From assembly GCF_020283565.1 (NCBI RefSeq), contig NC_060059.1, positions 2,735,501-2,799,500 on the forward strand: 64,000 nt of DNA. Direction: 5' to 3'. A model generated the notes under the pieces. That model did no database searches. It was not told the DNA's origin and saw only the letters and a program-made list of their open reading frames with translations. Source of the DNA: Trifolium pratense (taxonomy: Eukaryota > Streptophyta > Magnoliopsida > Fabales > Fabaceae). Below are positions 1-11,126 of the stretch, piece by piece (position 1 is the stretch's first letter; the number at the start of each line of letters is the position of its first letter). The position numbers and the translations under genes are program-made.

Positions 1-594
1 GTAAAAAAAAAAGCTAACTCTTTTAAATATATTAAGTTTGTCCCAATAATAAATCACTTGCTTTAAATATGTTAATGTTTTCTGAGAGTTTCAAAATGGA
101 CAGGAAACAATTACCCACGAAGGTTGTAGTTGGGAACCAGAATCCGGAGGCAAGCATTAATCAAGATATACAAAATTGAAACTTCATGCTTGAATTGTTT
201 AGTTCCAACTAAAAAGTAATGCACCTTTTTTTTTCCTTCTTCAAGATATAAACAAATTTAAAAGCAACCATTTTTTCATTAATACAAAACAATGAAATGG
301 ACAATAATGAAGATTCATCAAATAAGTCGGCTCATCATAGTTTTCTTAATCACTAGTCTTGTTGGTTATAGTTTTTTTTATCTGTTTACTTGTTCAAATT
401 AAACTAGGAATAGTTCAAAATTATTCAACTAATTACAAATGTAAATGGATCGTATGCAAATTTTTTTTAATAATAATAATAATGAAGGAAAAAAAAACAG
501 ATAGCAGTTGTTAAAATGTGTACCGAGTGAAATAATTTGCTTAAAAAAGCTAAAAAAAAAAAGAAAATAAATAAAAAATGTACAAGCAGCCATA
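1..594. other. AT-rich flank, no gene seen
   Basis: This is AT-rich sequence downstream of the zinc-finger gene, with poly-A/T runs and a short (aat)n tract near 470-482. The only long frame is a low-complexity Phe/Leu frame on the minus strand that I regard as non-coding. It probably includes the 3' UTR of the adjacent gene. Confidence 0.5.
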
Positions 595-1452
595 TTAAGA
601 TGAGTATCTAGAAAAACCAAGCTGAGCCGAGCCGTAAGATCGATTCACAGCCGGCGCAAGACTAAGATGCAAATCCAAGCCCAATGCATCATCAAAATTG
701 GGCCCGCTATCACCTTTTGAGAACCTACTCAAACATGGCCCATCCATCCTGACATGGTGGGCCCGGGCTTGTACCTGCATCGTTGACAATGTAGACGTAG
801 AATCCCCTACAACGCCAACACACGGAAACATCCCTGCACCCGCAGATTTCACCCCTCTTACACCAATATTATGATTACTATTATTACTATTATTATTGTT
901 ACCACCACCGCTCATCATGGTGGTTCCGTTCACCGACGGGAAAACACAACCGTGTGATACTGACACGTGGAACGGAGGAGGAGCGGATCGTGGTGGAACG
1001 TAAACCCACGAAGAAGTTGAAGATGGAACCATCATGGACCCCGGCGGAGCTAATAGATGAGGCGCAGGAGCGAAGGCGGAGATGATAGGATTTCGAACGA
1101 ACGAAACGGCGGCGTTTCGGTTAGCTTGTAATTGAGCACGTTTAAGTTGTTGACGTTCTTTTTTATGTGCGTTTTGGTGTCCACCAAGTGCTTGTGAATT
1201 TGCAAATTCTCTACAACAATATTGACACTCGTATTTTCTTTCACCGGAGGAAGGTGGAAAAGTTTCACCGACGGTGGAGTCTGGTGATCTTGATGGAGAA
1301 GTTGAAGTTGAAGAGGAAGTTGGTTTGGTTGTTGAGGAGTCATGAAAATTATTATCATGCATGGTTTCGTCTTCTTGGACGTTGAAGCCAAAGAGTTTAA
1401 GGCGTGTTTGGGAAGTTTTATTATTGTAGTGGTCATGGTGGTTGTTATCCAT
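595..1452 (-). CDS. C2H2 zinc-finger transcription factor, GIS/ZFP5/ZFP6/ZFP8-like
   Basis: An intronless gene of 285 residues. One C2H2 finger lies at about residues 76-96, with C-x2-C and H-x3-H ligands and the plant-specific QALGGH helix at 87-92. A short N-terminal LKLFGFNV block (about 18-25) and a C-terminal EAR-type LDLHLSL motif (about 259-265) match the ZFP5/ZFP6/ZFP8/GIS group. Those are nuclear regulators of trichome and root-hair development under gibberellin and cytokinin control, and the EAR motif implies recruitment of TOPLESS-type co-repressors. The middle is low-complexity, with a Ser/Thr-rich stretch before the finger and an Asn run after it. The frame stays open for 38 codons upstream, but the Met at 1452 begins the family-like N terminus and lies about 126 nt from a good TATA box, so I chose it. 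The family call is strong; which member it is remains unknown. Confidence 0.9.
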   Translation of the reverse strand: MDNNHHDHYNNKTSQTRLKLFGFNVQEDETMHDNNFHDSSTTKPTSSSTSTSPSRSPDSTVGETFPPSSGERKYECQYCCREFANSQALGGHQNAHKKERQQLKRAQLQANRNAAVSFVRNPIISAFAPAPHLLAPPGSMMVPSSTSSWVYVPPRSAPPPFHVSVSHGCVFPSVNGTTMMSGGGNNNNSNNSNHNIGVRGVKSAGAGMFPCVGVVGDSTSTLSTMQVQARAHHVRMDGPCLSRFSKGDSGPNFDDALGLDLHLSLAPAVNRSYGSAQLGFSRYSS

Positions 1453-1577
1453 AATAACTATGAGAATTTGTTTGAATAGAATTGAAGAAGTGTTTGTGAT
1501 GAAGTAGTGAAAGTGTGAGACAAGAAGAGGGACACTTAATGTGTTTATATTAAGGACTTGTTGCATGTGTTGGGGTC

Positions 1578-1585
1578 TATTTATA
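1578..1585 (-). promoter_or_regulatory. TATA box of the zinc-finger gene
   Basis: A consensus TATAAATA on the minus strand lies about 126 nt upstream of the chosen ATG. It predicts a transcription start near 1550 and a 5' leader of about 100 nt. It also argues against the longer start at 1566, which would leave almost no leader. Confidence 0.6.
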
Positions 1586-1589
1586 CACA

Positions 1590-4370
1590 GGATTCAATAT
1601 CAATTGGTTTTGTTTTTGACACACAAACATTATAAAATTTTACACTATAGGGTATCCTATAATTTTGTTTGGAATAGTTCACTATATTCAATCATTAAAT
1701 GTTATTTATTTCTGTTAGTAAGATTTCAATTGACGATGTTGATTTATTACATCTTCATTCAATTCATGTTTTCGGAATAACTTGAGATCTAGTTTTCTAA
1801 TTTAAATTATTTTGGAGTAGATTTAATTTGACTATATAGGTTTTTTATTTAAATGACTAATTATATGCTAGGAGTTAGGATAAAACCATAAATTTTTTAA
1901 GTGTGCTTCATATTTCGATCATCAAATCATTTTTATATTAGTTAAAATAATTTTAGGATAAATCTTTCCAAGTTTAATTCAGTTGATAGAAATATTGCGT
2001 TATATTCAAAGTTCAAAGTTGAAATTATGGACCCAACTATATGATACAAAAGAATTGTGCTAAAATAATAGTAATTTAATTATATGTGGAGTGTGGAGAG
2101 AGATATTAAAGATGGGGTGTGTGTAGGATGTCTGAAGGAAGAGCTAGAAAGTGTGTGAAAAAATGGGAACACGACCCAAGAAGACCCACAAGGAAGGGGC
2201 CCAAATGGTTGGAATTGTCTCTCTTCAACTGTTTTTTACTTCATTGTTCAAATTACAAAGGTGACCTTGTCATCAATTATTTGACTAATGAACAGTTTTG
2301 GCATCAGAGAGTAATGGGTTCAGGACGAGGATTATTATTATTATTATTGTTTGATATTGATATATACTAGTTCTACTATAAGACATGACTCAATATTTAT
2401 TATTCCAACAATCAAAGGGTCATGGAATCGGGACTATAAGATTGAGATTGTGATGCATGTGATAAGAGTATGGTATATGACACAGGTTTAATTAAAGTCC
2501 TTCCTGTATAAAAATAAAAATGATTGGATTTGGGTAACACCCAAACACATCGTTTTCTTTTCAATTTAAATTATGCATAAAAGCTATCTAGTTTAGCTAG
2601 AGTTTGTAGGGAACCTCATAGTCTCAACCAATTAACTTGTTGATTTGGAAAGAAAAATAACACTTGTTTGATTTGGTGAATATATATTGAAAGAGATAGT
2701 GTAGCTAAAATTTAATACTTGGCTGGACCCATTCCTTTGTTTATCATTTCCCAATTCCCCTGTTCAACATGACTTCAATGTCTAGATCTTCACAAGTAGA
2801 GACTAGAGGGACCTACTTCCCGTAATGTCAACATTACCCTTACCCCGCATCCATTCATGTATTAGAGATATCGGTAAACGTTTGATCAAGATCGAACAGT
2901 TTAAATTAGTGTTAGATTTTGTGTTGGGAATCTGCTACAAATACTTAACAAGAAGATGATGAATATCATTATAATAGTTTACGGAATAAAGTACGTAGAA
3001 TAAAGTACGTACTCACGTGCTCTAGATAAAAGAAGAAATGACAAAAAAATATTTTAGACAGAAATTGACTTATGAAACATGAATTTCATTGTTGTAATTG
3101 TATGCCTTTAGAGTGACTCTATTTATAGAGTAACTCATACCACTTGATGAAGGAAAACAACCCTTTAAAGATCTTCTACAATGTTAATATGAAACAATGC
3201 CTATAATTCACTCTTGATCAGAGATAGACCAAAGATATTGGCCGAACATGTTGAGCAGTGTTCCATTGTAGTAGAAGAGAAGATAGTACTTGTAAGTACT
3301 CGGACACTCAAATCAATAGAATGAGTGGAATTATAAGGATAGAAGATTGTGTACATTTTTACCGAGTTGTATATGTATATATGATATATGAGAGAACCGT
3401 TGAGAGAGTGATGATGAACCATTATGGGAACAGCCTTACATTGATTCCTTATACTTGCCGTGTGAGCCAATTAGTGGGAAGTTAGATGATTTGGGCATGT
3501 GATGTTGTAATGGGTTGAATCTCTAGGTCCAATCCCGAACAATTTGAAAATGAGTTTTTTTTTTTTTTACTCATTTGAAAATGAGGTTTAGAAGCCGTAA
3601 AAACTAACATAATTGTAGGATTAGGCAACACTACATTCAATGATTGCAACAAAAAAATAGCATGCAATAGCAAGGGTTTGGCCAACCCTAAGGCCTAGCC
3701 AATGCTACTAGCGTTTGTGTCTAGTTAACATAAGTCAAGATGGCTTGAGGCTGCGTAACTAGGATTGATTGTAGTGAGGAAATTGAGTTTTGTTATGCAT
3801 AAAGTTCTATTTGCATTCTTTTTCTTAGCTTTGATTCTAATAGTGAAAAGTGAAATTTTGCAAGATTATTAATACTTTTTTTTTCTCCAATTTATTCAGA
3901 GTTAAATCCAGAATCTTAAAATTTTTTAAATTTTTAGTTCAAACTTATTACGCTACTCACCCCATCTATAAGAGGTTACATCTTAAGTATTTAATACATT
4001 AATTTGTGTGGCAATTGACAATTGCTTATTCTTCTTCTTTTCATTTTTTATGAAAGAAATTGTGTGGCAATTGTTAATTGCACTCTTTCCATGTATTTGA
4101 ATTGTATGAGATGGCCAATAAAAAACTTACCAGCTTGATGGATCAACTGATTAATTAAATTAATTTTGCTAAGTCAAAAATTAAGCTCAGCTTAAACATC
4201 AGGTCATTTCATACCAAATTCAATTATGACCCGTACATTATCTCTTCATGATGTTCAGTCATGTCCCCCTAACTAATTTTCTACGACATTATAGTTAATA
4301 TTGCTAATAGTTACGCATCGATCAACTCACACACACATCAGAAATTTCAAAATTTTGAAACATGGAAATT
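1590..4370. other. intergenic, no gene seen
   Basis: No coding frame has codon structure or motifs that I recognise. An (att)n microsatellite sits at about 2331-2348. Around 1970-2010 there is a weak match to the head of the SINE found at 8573 and 41647, possibly an old decayed copy. Short frames at 2119-2370 and 3258-3485 look like chance. Confidence 0.4.
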
Positions 4371-4374
4371 ATTT

Positions 4375-4985
4375 TTGGGTATAGGTTAAGACTTAAATAT
4401 ACGAGGTAATCCCAACTCAAAAGAATAGTCTAATAAGTGGAAGAGTCTCATGACTTAAGTATCATACTTTGATAGTATATTTTTTTTTTAACAAATTACC
4501 TTGACATATGTTGTGGCAAGTGGGAGGTGATAAGCTAAGTCCCACGTTGCTAAGAAAAGTGGAGATTGAATACTTTATAAGTAAGATGATACATAAATCT
4601 AATGTCTTATTTTGGATAAAAGTTTGGTGTCCAATTCACTTGTATAGTTGTCCTGAGTTTAATGTGGATGATATTCTGGCCGCCCTCTCGCGACCAGACA
4701 ATATATTTGATGTGGGCTCCAAACATTGTCACGTTCTTTAAGAGCCGACATCCACGGCCCTTTCTGTGACCCCGACTCTTAATGAAAATACCAATTGTTA
4801 TAAGTCCTTAAGCACATGAGTAGAGTCCAACCCAAAATACTAGTCCAATTGAGGGAGAGCCTCATGGTTTAAGTACCACATTAAACACTTTAATATACTC
4901 GATGTAGAACTTCTAAAAATATTGTCATGTGCTTTAAGAGCTGACGTTCATGACAACTTTCACTCTCAATGATAGCCCTTTTCAT
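4375..4985. repeat. two diverged copies of a dispersed repeat
   Basis: Two related blocks lie in tandem, about 4375-4790 and 4795-4980. Each has a segment reading like 'aagtccttaagcacatgag' or its variant, then a phrase on a shortened fragment ending 'gagccgacatccacgg' or 'gagctgacgttcatgac'. The first also contains 'aagtcccacgttgc', a phrase common in legume LTR or TRIM-like repeats. No terminal repeats or target-site duplication could be fixed, so the class is uncertain. Confidence 0.35.
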
Positions 4986-5213
4986 TTTAGCAGCATTCTC
5001 CGAGATTTATTCTTATTGAACTTATTTACTCAAAATCAATTTGTTTGGCTGCAGACACAAACACAAAATAAACTAGAGTAACCGAAATGCATAAACCTAT
5101 TGATATAGAGTATTGTTTGATGAAGGAACGAAATCCAATGAGGTAAGCAAAGACATCGTGAAGGCCATGTGTTTATCTCCCCACCCTGGCTACTGCTGAC
5201 ACCAACTACTTGT

Positions 5214-5257
5214 TCAGCTCATCTCATCTCATCTCATCTCAGCTCATCTCATCTCAT
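5214..5257. repeat. (atctc)n microsatellite
   Basis: A pentanucleotide run of atctc units, interrupted once by 'agctc'. It is likely to be length-polymorphic. Confidence 0.8.
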
Positions 5258-5259
5258 AC

Positions 5260-6000
5260 AAAGAATTTCTGAAAGCAATCGTAATCACAAGTATGTTATA
5301 TGTCTGCATGCCTCAAATCTAGACATGTATGTACATATTGGACTCTTCTAAAATGCCTTATATTAATTTAATTTTATTTCTTTGCCAATTTTAGCATCGC
5401 TCATTATATATCAATTATGCCTTGGCTCTATCTAAAATGCCGACATCTTCACCCACCAGCCACACCACCAAATAATATTGCATATATATAGAAAAAGTGA
5501 ATTATACCCTACAACAAGGAGAAAGGTTTCATAGTATATGACAGAATCCAAGATCCTAACTAAAACTATATATGACGCTTAGATCTAATCTAACACACCG
5601 TCCCACTTCCACTTAATATGATTTGCATGGCTCAAGTGGCCCACAGTTATAATCATAGTTTTAAAACCTGAACGGGTGATTGATCCAGTCAAGATATTAG
5701 GTCACTGATTCATTAGTCAGACCAATGGGTTACTGATCAGATGACTATTGATCCGACTTATACAAAAAATCTATATATTTTGACTTGAACTTCATAACAA
5801 TAAAATTTAATAAAAAAATTTCTTTCAAACTTTTTTCCGATAAAATTTTATGTATTTAAAGGAAACAGCCCCATACTCATTCTATCTTGGTGATAACTAT
5901 TTGATAGTAGGTGGTTCAACATATCTAAAATAGATTATCAAATCATCTTAAAATTTGAGTTAATTTGACGTAAATTGAGCTTCACTCAACTCTCTTATGA
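5260..6000. other. intergenic, no gene seen
   Basis: AT-rich sequence without a supported coding frame or RNA gene. Nothing distinctive was seen apart from the duplication that begins just after it. Confidence 0.4.
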
Positions 6001-6002
6001 AA

Positions 6003-6352
6003 CTTGTAAAGTGTAGACAACCTCCATTTTACAAACACATTTTTAGATCTTATAACACTTAATGTAGAATTTTGACATCATCTTATTATATTAGCTACCA
6101 TCAACTAGCTTTTGTTTACTAGGAGCACCTCAAATGTAGGTAGTCAAGTTTCAAATTTAGACAAGATACATATATATATAGTGCAAGGCTGAGCAACTTG
6201 TAATAAAGTGTAGATAACCTCCATTAATTACAAACACATTTTTAGATCTTATAACACTTAATGTAGAATTTTGACATCATCTTATTATATTGGCTACCAT
6301 CAACTAGGTTTTGTTTACTAGGAGCACCTCAAATGTAGGTAGTCAAGTTTTA
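6003..6352. repeat. tandem direct duplication, unit about 195 bp
   Basis: Two copies of a roughly 150-bp core (about 6005-6155 and 6199-6350) differ by only a few substitutions and a small insertion. Both run from 'gtgtagayaacctccatt' to 'gtaggtagtcaagttt'. They are separated by about 45 bp containing an (at)n tract. There is no coding potential. Confidence 0.8.
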
Positions 6353-6854
6353 AATTTCGACACACGCATGTTTATATCTCCTCCGATCGTTTTTATAAAA
6401 AACATTTTGAAAAAAAAACACACGGACTAGAAAAATATATTGTACATAATTATTTTTATTTAATATTCTTATAAATTTAAATTTATTTTATGTATACTCT
6501 TATTTAATTACTCTTAATTCAACTAACTTACTTATTTTTAAATTCTCTCTTATAATAAATAAGGGTATAAGTGTTGGTCAAAATTTCTTATAAAAAAAAT
6601 CAATTTTTTTCCCAAAATATTCCTTATAAAAAGGACCCGAGGCAGTAATTCGGAGTTAGATTGAATGTGGTCAACACTTCATACAATCTTGTAGTCAGAA
6701 TAAATCTTGTCTTTCCAACCATGATCGAGCAGTTCAAATTATTTTAAGAACTATTCTTTCATTTAAAATGCTTTAAATTTGGATGATATAAATTGTAAAA
6801 CAACACGGTTTCACACGTTTGTATTGTAGCCTTTAGATCTTTTATTGAATGATA

Positions 6855-6990
6855 TACTCCCTTCGTCCCAAAATATAAGCAAAAATGAGTCAAATAGACT
6901 TGATGTATTTGATTAAAGATTTGGATCAAATATATTAACTTTTATTGACCAATTTTTACTTATATTTTGGGACGGAGGGAGGAGGGAGTA
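6855..6990. mobile_element. Stowaway-type MITE (Tc1/mariner)
   Basis: The inverted ends are ctccctTCGTCCCAAAATAT-like on the left and the complementary TTTTGGGACGGAGGGAG on the right, enclosing about 125 bp. TA dinucleotides flank it at 6855-6856 and 6989-6990. The final seven bases (gagggag) are repeated at the right end. The CTCCCTCCGTCCC terminus is the hallmark of plant Stowaway MITEs. Confidence 0.85.
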
Positions 6991-8552
6991 AATTATAAGT
7001 GTTAAATAATCATCTTATAACATAAATTAATCCAATGGTTGATAATGAAGACTGTTGTTTTTTACAGCACCAAATTCATTTCCCTAAAGTCAAAACAAGA
7101 ATTATAAGCTTCCAAACACCTATAGCTAGCTAGGATATATGTTCATACAATAGGTATGTACATAAAAAAAAATCAAAAGTAAAAACATGTCCCTTTACTC
7201 ATTATATGCACACTTCATGTGTGTTGTAGTTGCCTTGTCAAAAAGGACATTTTCATGTTTATGACATGAAGGATATTTGAATGCATATGATATCGCTCAG
7301 GTGAGTATTTACAAAACTTTAGGGTTTGGGTCCCCCACCATTACGTGTTGTTGTTCATGATGAATTATTGTTTATGATGTTTGCGTGATTGACGTTGAAA
7401 TCTATATTTTTCTATATTGGTTTTCTAGCTTTGAGAGAGATCTTTGCGAATCTTACTAACTCCAAGAGAGTGAGAGCTTTTTGTAGGTTTGTAATCTAAT
7501 AATCTCCCACTTAAAAAGTATGATTAATTTATCATAATCATAATGGCTTATACCACCCGAGTCTATAATATTTTTAATTGTTTTGATTATACTACCTAGC
7601 CTTCGACTCAAATATATAAATAAAAAAGGTTTTAGGTTGGTTATAAATTATAATCATAATAAGTAATTTTTAATTAACCCTTATAACAAAAATATGTAAT
7701 TTTTATTATCAAACAAATATAGTTTATATTAAAAACGTCTATTTTAAAAAGCATAGGCAACCATACCTAAGAAATAAAGTCATCTTACTTCTAAGTCTAT
7801 ATCACAACTCTTAATGCGACCCACCATGTCTCATGTGTGTTCAATTTAAACCCCACCCTTACATTAGTCAAATTTTCCATGTAGCGAAAACTTTTTTTTT
7901 TAATTCATTATAAAAAAAATAATAATTCCGAAAAAAAAAAGCATTTTAATTTGCCATGACACAAAATCACCTTTTTTTTACAGCTAAATATTATGTTCCT
8001 TTACAATTATTATTATAGACTAAGTGTATATATTCACCAATTCTTTTTTTTTGGTCAAGATATATTCACCAATTCTTTTCATTATAAAAGAGACATTTTA
8101 TTAACATACTGAACGACTATTATAATATTTTGAAAAATATAGACCATATCATTAACATATAATAGACCATTAATTAATATTTATCTTCTATACATGACTA
8201 GAAGCTTTTTAAATTTGAATGGTTTAGTTTCATAACTATATTCCCGTAACTTATAGGAAGACAATCCCGTTTTATTTTCCTTTTGTGGGAACGTGTAAGT
8301 CATACGAAACATATATACGACAAATTTCATCATTCTGGAACTCCTTCTATATCTTGTATAAAGACAAAATTTGATTCAAATTCCCTATCATCAAAACAAT
8401 CGACACAAACACATATAAATTTAAAATTAATTAGATAGATTGCGATTTGTGACTGAAACAATTACACGGTGCTCGAATTAATCTTGCTATTCTCCAATAT
8501 GATACAGTATATAATATAAAAGTTTGTTATGCAATCATGCAATCAGCCAATT
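6991..8552. other. intergenic, no gene seen
   Basis: AT-rich, with homopolymer runs near 7890-7980 and a short repeated phrase 'atattcaccaattctttt' at about 8029-8080. No supported coding frame or RNA gene was found. Confidence 0.4.
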
Positions 8553-8572
8553 AATGATGTCTTGTATAGTTT

Positions 8573-8699
8573 CCGTAAGTTTAACTCAATTGGTAGAAAC
8601 ATCACATATATTATGCAGGAGCTGGAGTTTGAACCCGGGACACTTCACTTATTCACCTTTAAGGTGGATTTTCTAGCCATTAGACAACTAGACAAAAAA
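8573..8699 (+). mobile_element. tRNA-derived SINE with 20-bp target-site duplication
   Basis: The head carries a Pol III A-box-like 'aactcaattggtag' and a B-box-like 'agtttgaacccggg', followed by a short unrelated body and an A-rich tail. The same family is present at 41647. The flanks are 20-bp direct repeats at 8553-8572 and 8700-8719 with one mismatch, which is decisive for target-primed insertion. Confidence 0.9.
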
Positions 8700-8719
8700 A
8701 ATGATGTCTTGTATAATTT

Positions 8720-9044
8720 GTCATTTTTTTTCAAATGTAACGTGCTAGCTTCGTGATATAATTAATACTAACACTGCTTTATAAGTATAGTTTAATTGAT
8801 AGCTACTAGTTATATTATTGGAAGAGTCAATATTCAAACTTCGGATTTTTTATTTCTCCATAATTAAAGTACGTGTACCGTAAGTTAGAAAGTGAAGGAC
8901 AACAATCGAGTTAAACCAAGTCAGGGATTAAGTAACCAAAAATTACAAAAGAAACAAGGCTCAAAGGATTAGGTAATTAGGTACTTTTGGCAAGTTAGTC
9001 AAGTGATAGTAGAGTGTGTGTCAGACATACTAAATTGGGATGAA
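8720..9044. other. intergenic, no gene seen
   Basis: No gene is visible. The stretch at about 8780-8850 has a faint SINE-head flavour, with a 'gtttaattgatag' motif and later 'attcaaacttcgga', but it is too diverged to call. Confidence 0.35.
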
Positions 9045-9250
9045 TATGTTTCCACTCCCTATAACTATAAGTATTCAAAGTTTTGTTTTTAGTCCCAAAA
9101 AAATTTTCTTTGATTATTAGTCCCCAAAATTTTTCCGTTTCCATAATTGGTCCCTGCTATCAAATGCCACTAACGGAGCTTACATGACATGATGATGTGG
9201 CAAAAATTTATTGACTGGACGTGTCCAATAGCTTCCATGTGGCATAAATT
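9045..9250. repeat. dispersed 'agtccc' repeat fragment
   Basis: Repeated 'tagtccc' and 'tggtccctgc' phrases are followed by 'gatgatgtggcaaa' and 'ccatgtggcataaatt'. This text is widespread in legume intergenic DNA as pieces of larger transposons. No ends or target duplication were found. Confidence 0.4.
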
Positions 9251-9408
9251 AAGAAGAAAAAAAAAAGAAGGAAAGAAAGACGTCTTTCTCATAAGTGTTA
9301 ATTAAATGATAAATGATACTAATGTGCAAAATAAAATATAAAAATATTTATTAAATTAATTGAAAAATCTACAACATGGAGAACAAACTCTCTCATTCTC
9401 ATAAGTCA

Positions 9409-9712
9409 TACTCCCTCCATCCCGAATTATAAGAGAAAATAAAAAAATCACACTTATTAAGAAAAAGTAAAACATGAGGATTTGAAATATATTTTTGTGG
9501 ATTTTCCTTGGAATAAGTTGCATAGGAAGATGTAAAAACAATTTGTATTGGTTGTTGTTTATTGAGAAAATGGTAGAGAGAGAAAATTAAATGCAATTTG
9601 CATTTAATTTTATGATAATAAGGGAAAAACATTCTTGAAAATGATTTTCTCCCTTATAATTTGGGACAAAAAAAAGAGTTTTCTTCCCTTATAATTTGGG
9701 ATGGAGGGAGTA
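9409..9712. mobile_element. Stowaway-type MITE, 300 bp
   Basis: The ends CTCCCTCCATCCCGAATTAT and the complementary ATAATTTGGGATGGAGGGAG are long inverted repeats, at 9411 and ending 9710. The element is flanked by TA at 9409-9410 and 9711-9712. A second internal copy of the right-end phrase 'cccttataatttggga' lies at about 9650-9665. Short minus-strand frames over it are not genes. Confidence 0.9.
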
Positions 9713-11126
9713 TCTCACAACACTTAGAGGCATATGACTGTTTGAATGTGCAGTATATGTGAAAATTATTATGAAACATCTATTCATTTCTTTTACCAAT
9801 GAAGCTTAGCAAAGTAACTGTTGACTTAGCTCATACGCTCACTAATATATTGTTTCATACGAGAATGGATTCTCTCAATTTCCTCAATTCTTTCAATCTC
9901 TACCTTTTAATTCATTTTTTTCCTCTTTTTCTTTTCTCTATCCTCACAAATCAATGGCTCAAAATAAAATTTATCCTAAAGTTAATGGAGAGAATCCTCT
10001 CTCGTTTCATACTATTGATAGTATGATACTACATCACTTGCAAGTGTGTTCAAGATAGATAATAGTTGGAGTAGTCAATTGAAATATTTAATCTTAGCTT
10101 ATATCCGATATAATTTTTTTCTTTTCTTTCTTAGTCTCTCTTCTTCTTCCTACATGTTTTTATTGTTTAATAAGTATTGACGTAGTTAGGTTTTGAGGTT
10201 CACTTTCTAGCTTATTCGTTACTTTTCTTTCTCTAGCTTCTTATAATCTTATCAACTTCATGAAAGACATTTGCCAAACCAATATCATTATCATGCCTAA
10301 CATCACCAACCTCAACACACATTCAACATAAACCAAACACACCACTACCAACCATTTAACCTTAACCAAGACAAATACCATTTAACAACCCTACAATTCA
10401 TCACAAGACTATCAGCAGTCCAAATAATACCATCACTCCCAACAATAGCAACACTATGAACACTACCACTAACAAGGAACATCCTAAGAAAGACATCTTT
10501 CTGAACACTACCATCACCAATATCACAATGAGGAAGTCAGTAAGGTAAGCAAAACTGAGATGAAGTTCTTACATACTCTATCAACGACATCCCTGATGAC
10601 GACGACAACAACAAAAACAGTAACATTTCAACTGAAGCAATTACATCAATATAGAGCAAAATGGAGTAATCAATATCCATCTGACTCGTCTAAAATAAAT
10701 AATATCAAGGCTTAAATGCAGTTTTGCTATTTATTTAATACTGATATTTTGTGCAGCAAGGCTGGATTGTTAAATGATAGAGGAAAAGGAAAGAAAATGC
10801 CGGTTACAAGAATGAACATATCATTAAAGTAATAAAAAATAAAAAATATATATGTTGAGGATGCTACAAGGGAATCGGAAAATTTGAGTCTCATTGGACA
10901 GTAAAAATATGGGAACAGAAAGAGACATATTCTGTATACCTTTGACTGCATCACAAACCAATGAACAAATTAACCAACTAGTTTACAACTTTGTCGAACC
11001 AAGCAAATGAAAACAATCTGGACATACACTACAACCGATATATCCGTGGGCTGCTATAAGTTTGACGCAATGAGCGACAGTCACTCAAGCATATTGTTCC
11101 AAGAGATAAGCAAAATGAAGCGTATT
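9713..11126. other. intergenic; possible old gene relic at 10345-10536
   Basis: Most of this stretch is AT-rich and shows no gene. On the minus strand, 10536 down to 10345 stays open for 63 codons with a plausible amino-acid mix, but it lacks a good start and matches no family I recognise. The last few hundred bases probably include the 3' UTR of the DnaJ gene. Confidence 0.35.

Noticed and set aside
9356..9632. Overlapping minus-strand frames of 61 and 77 codons
   Set aside because: They lie inside the Stowaway MITE at 9411-9710 and follow its inverted-repeat text.
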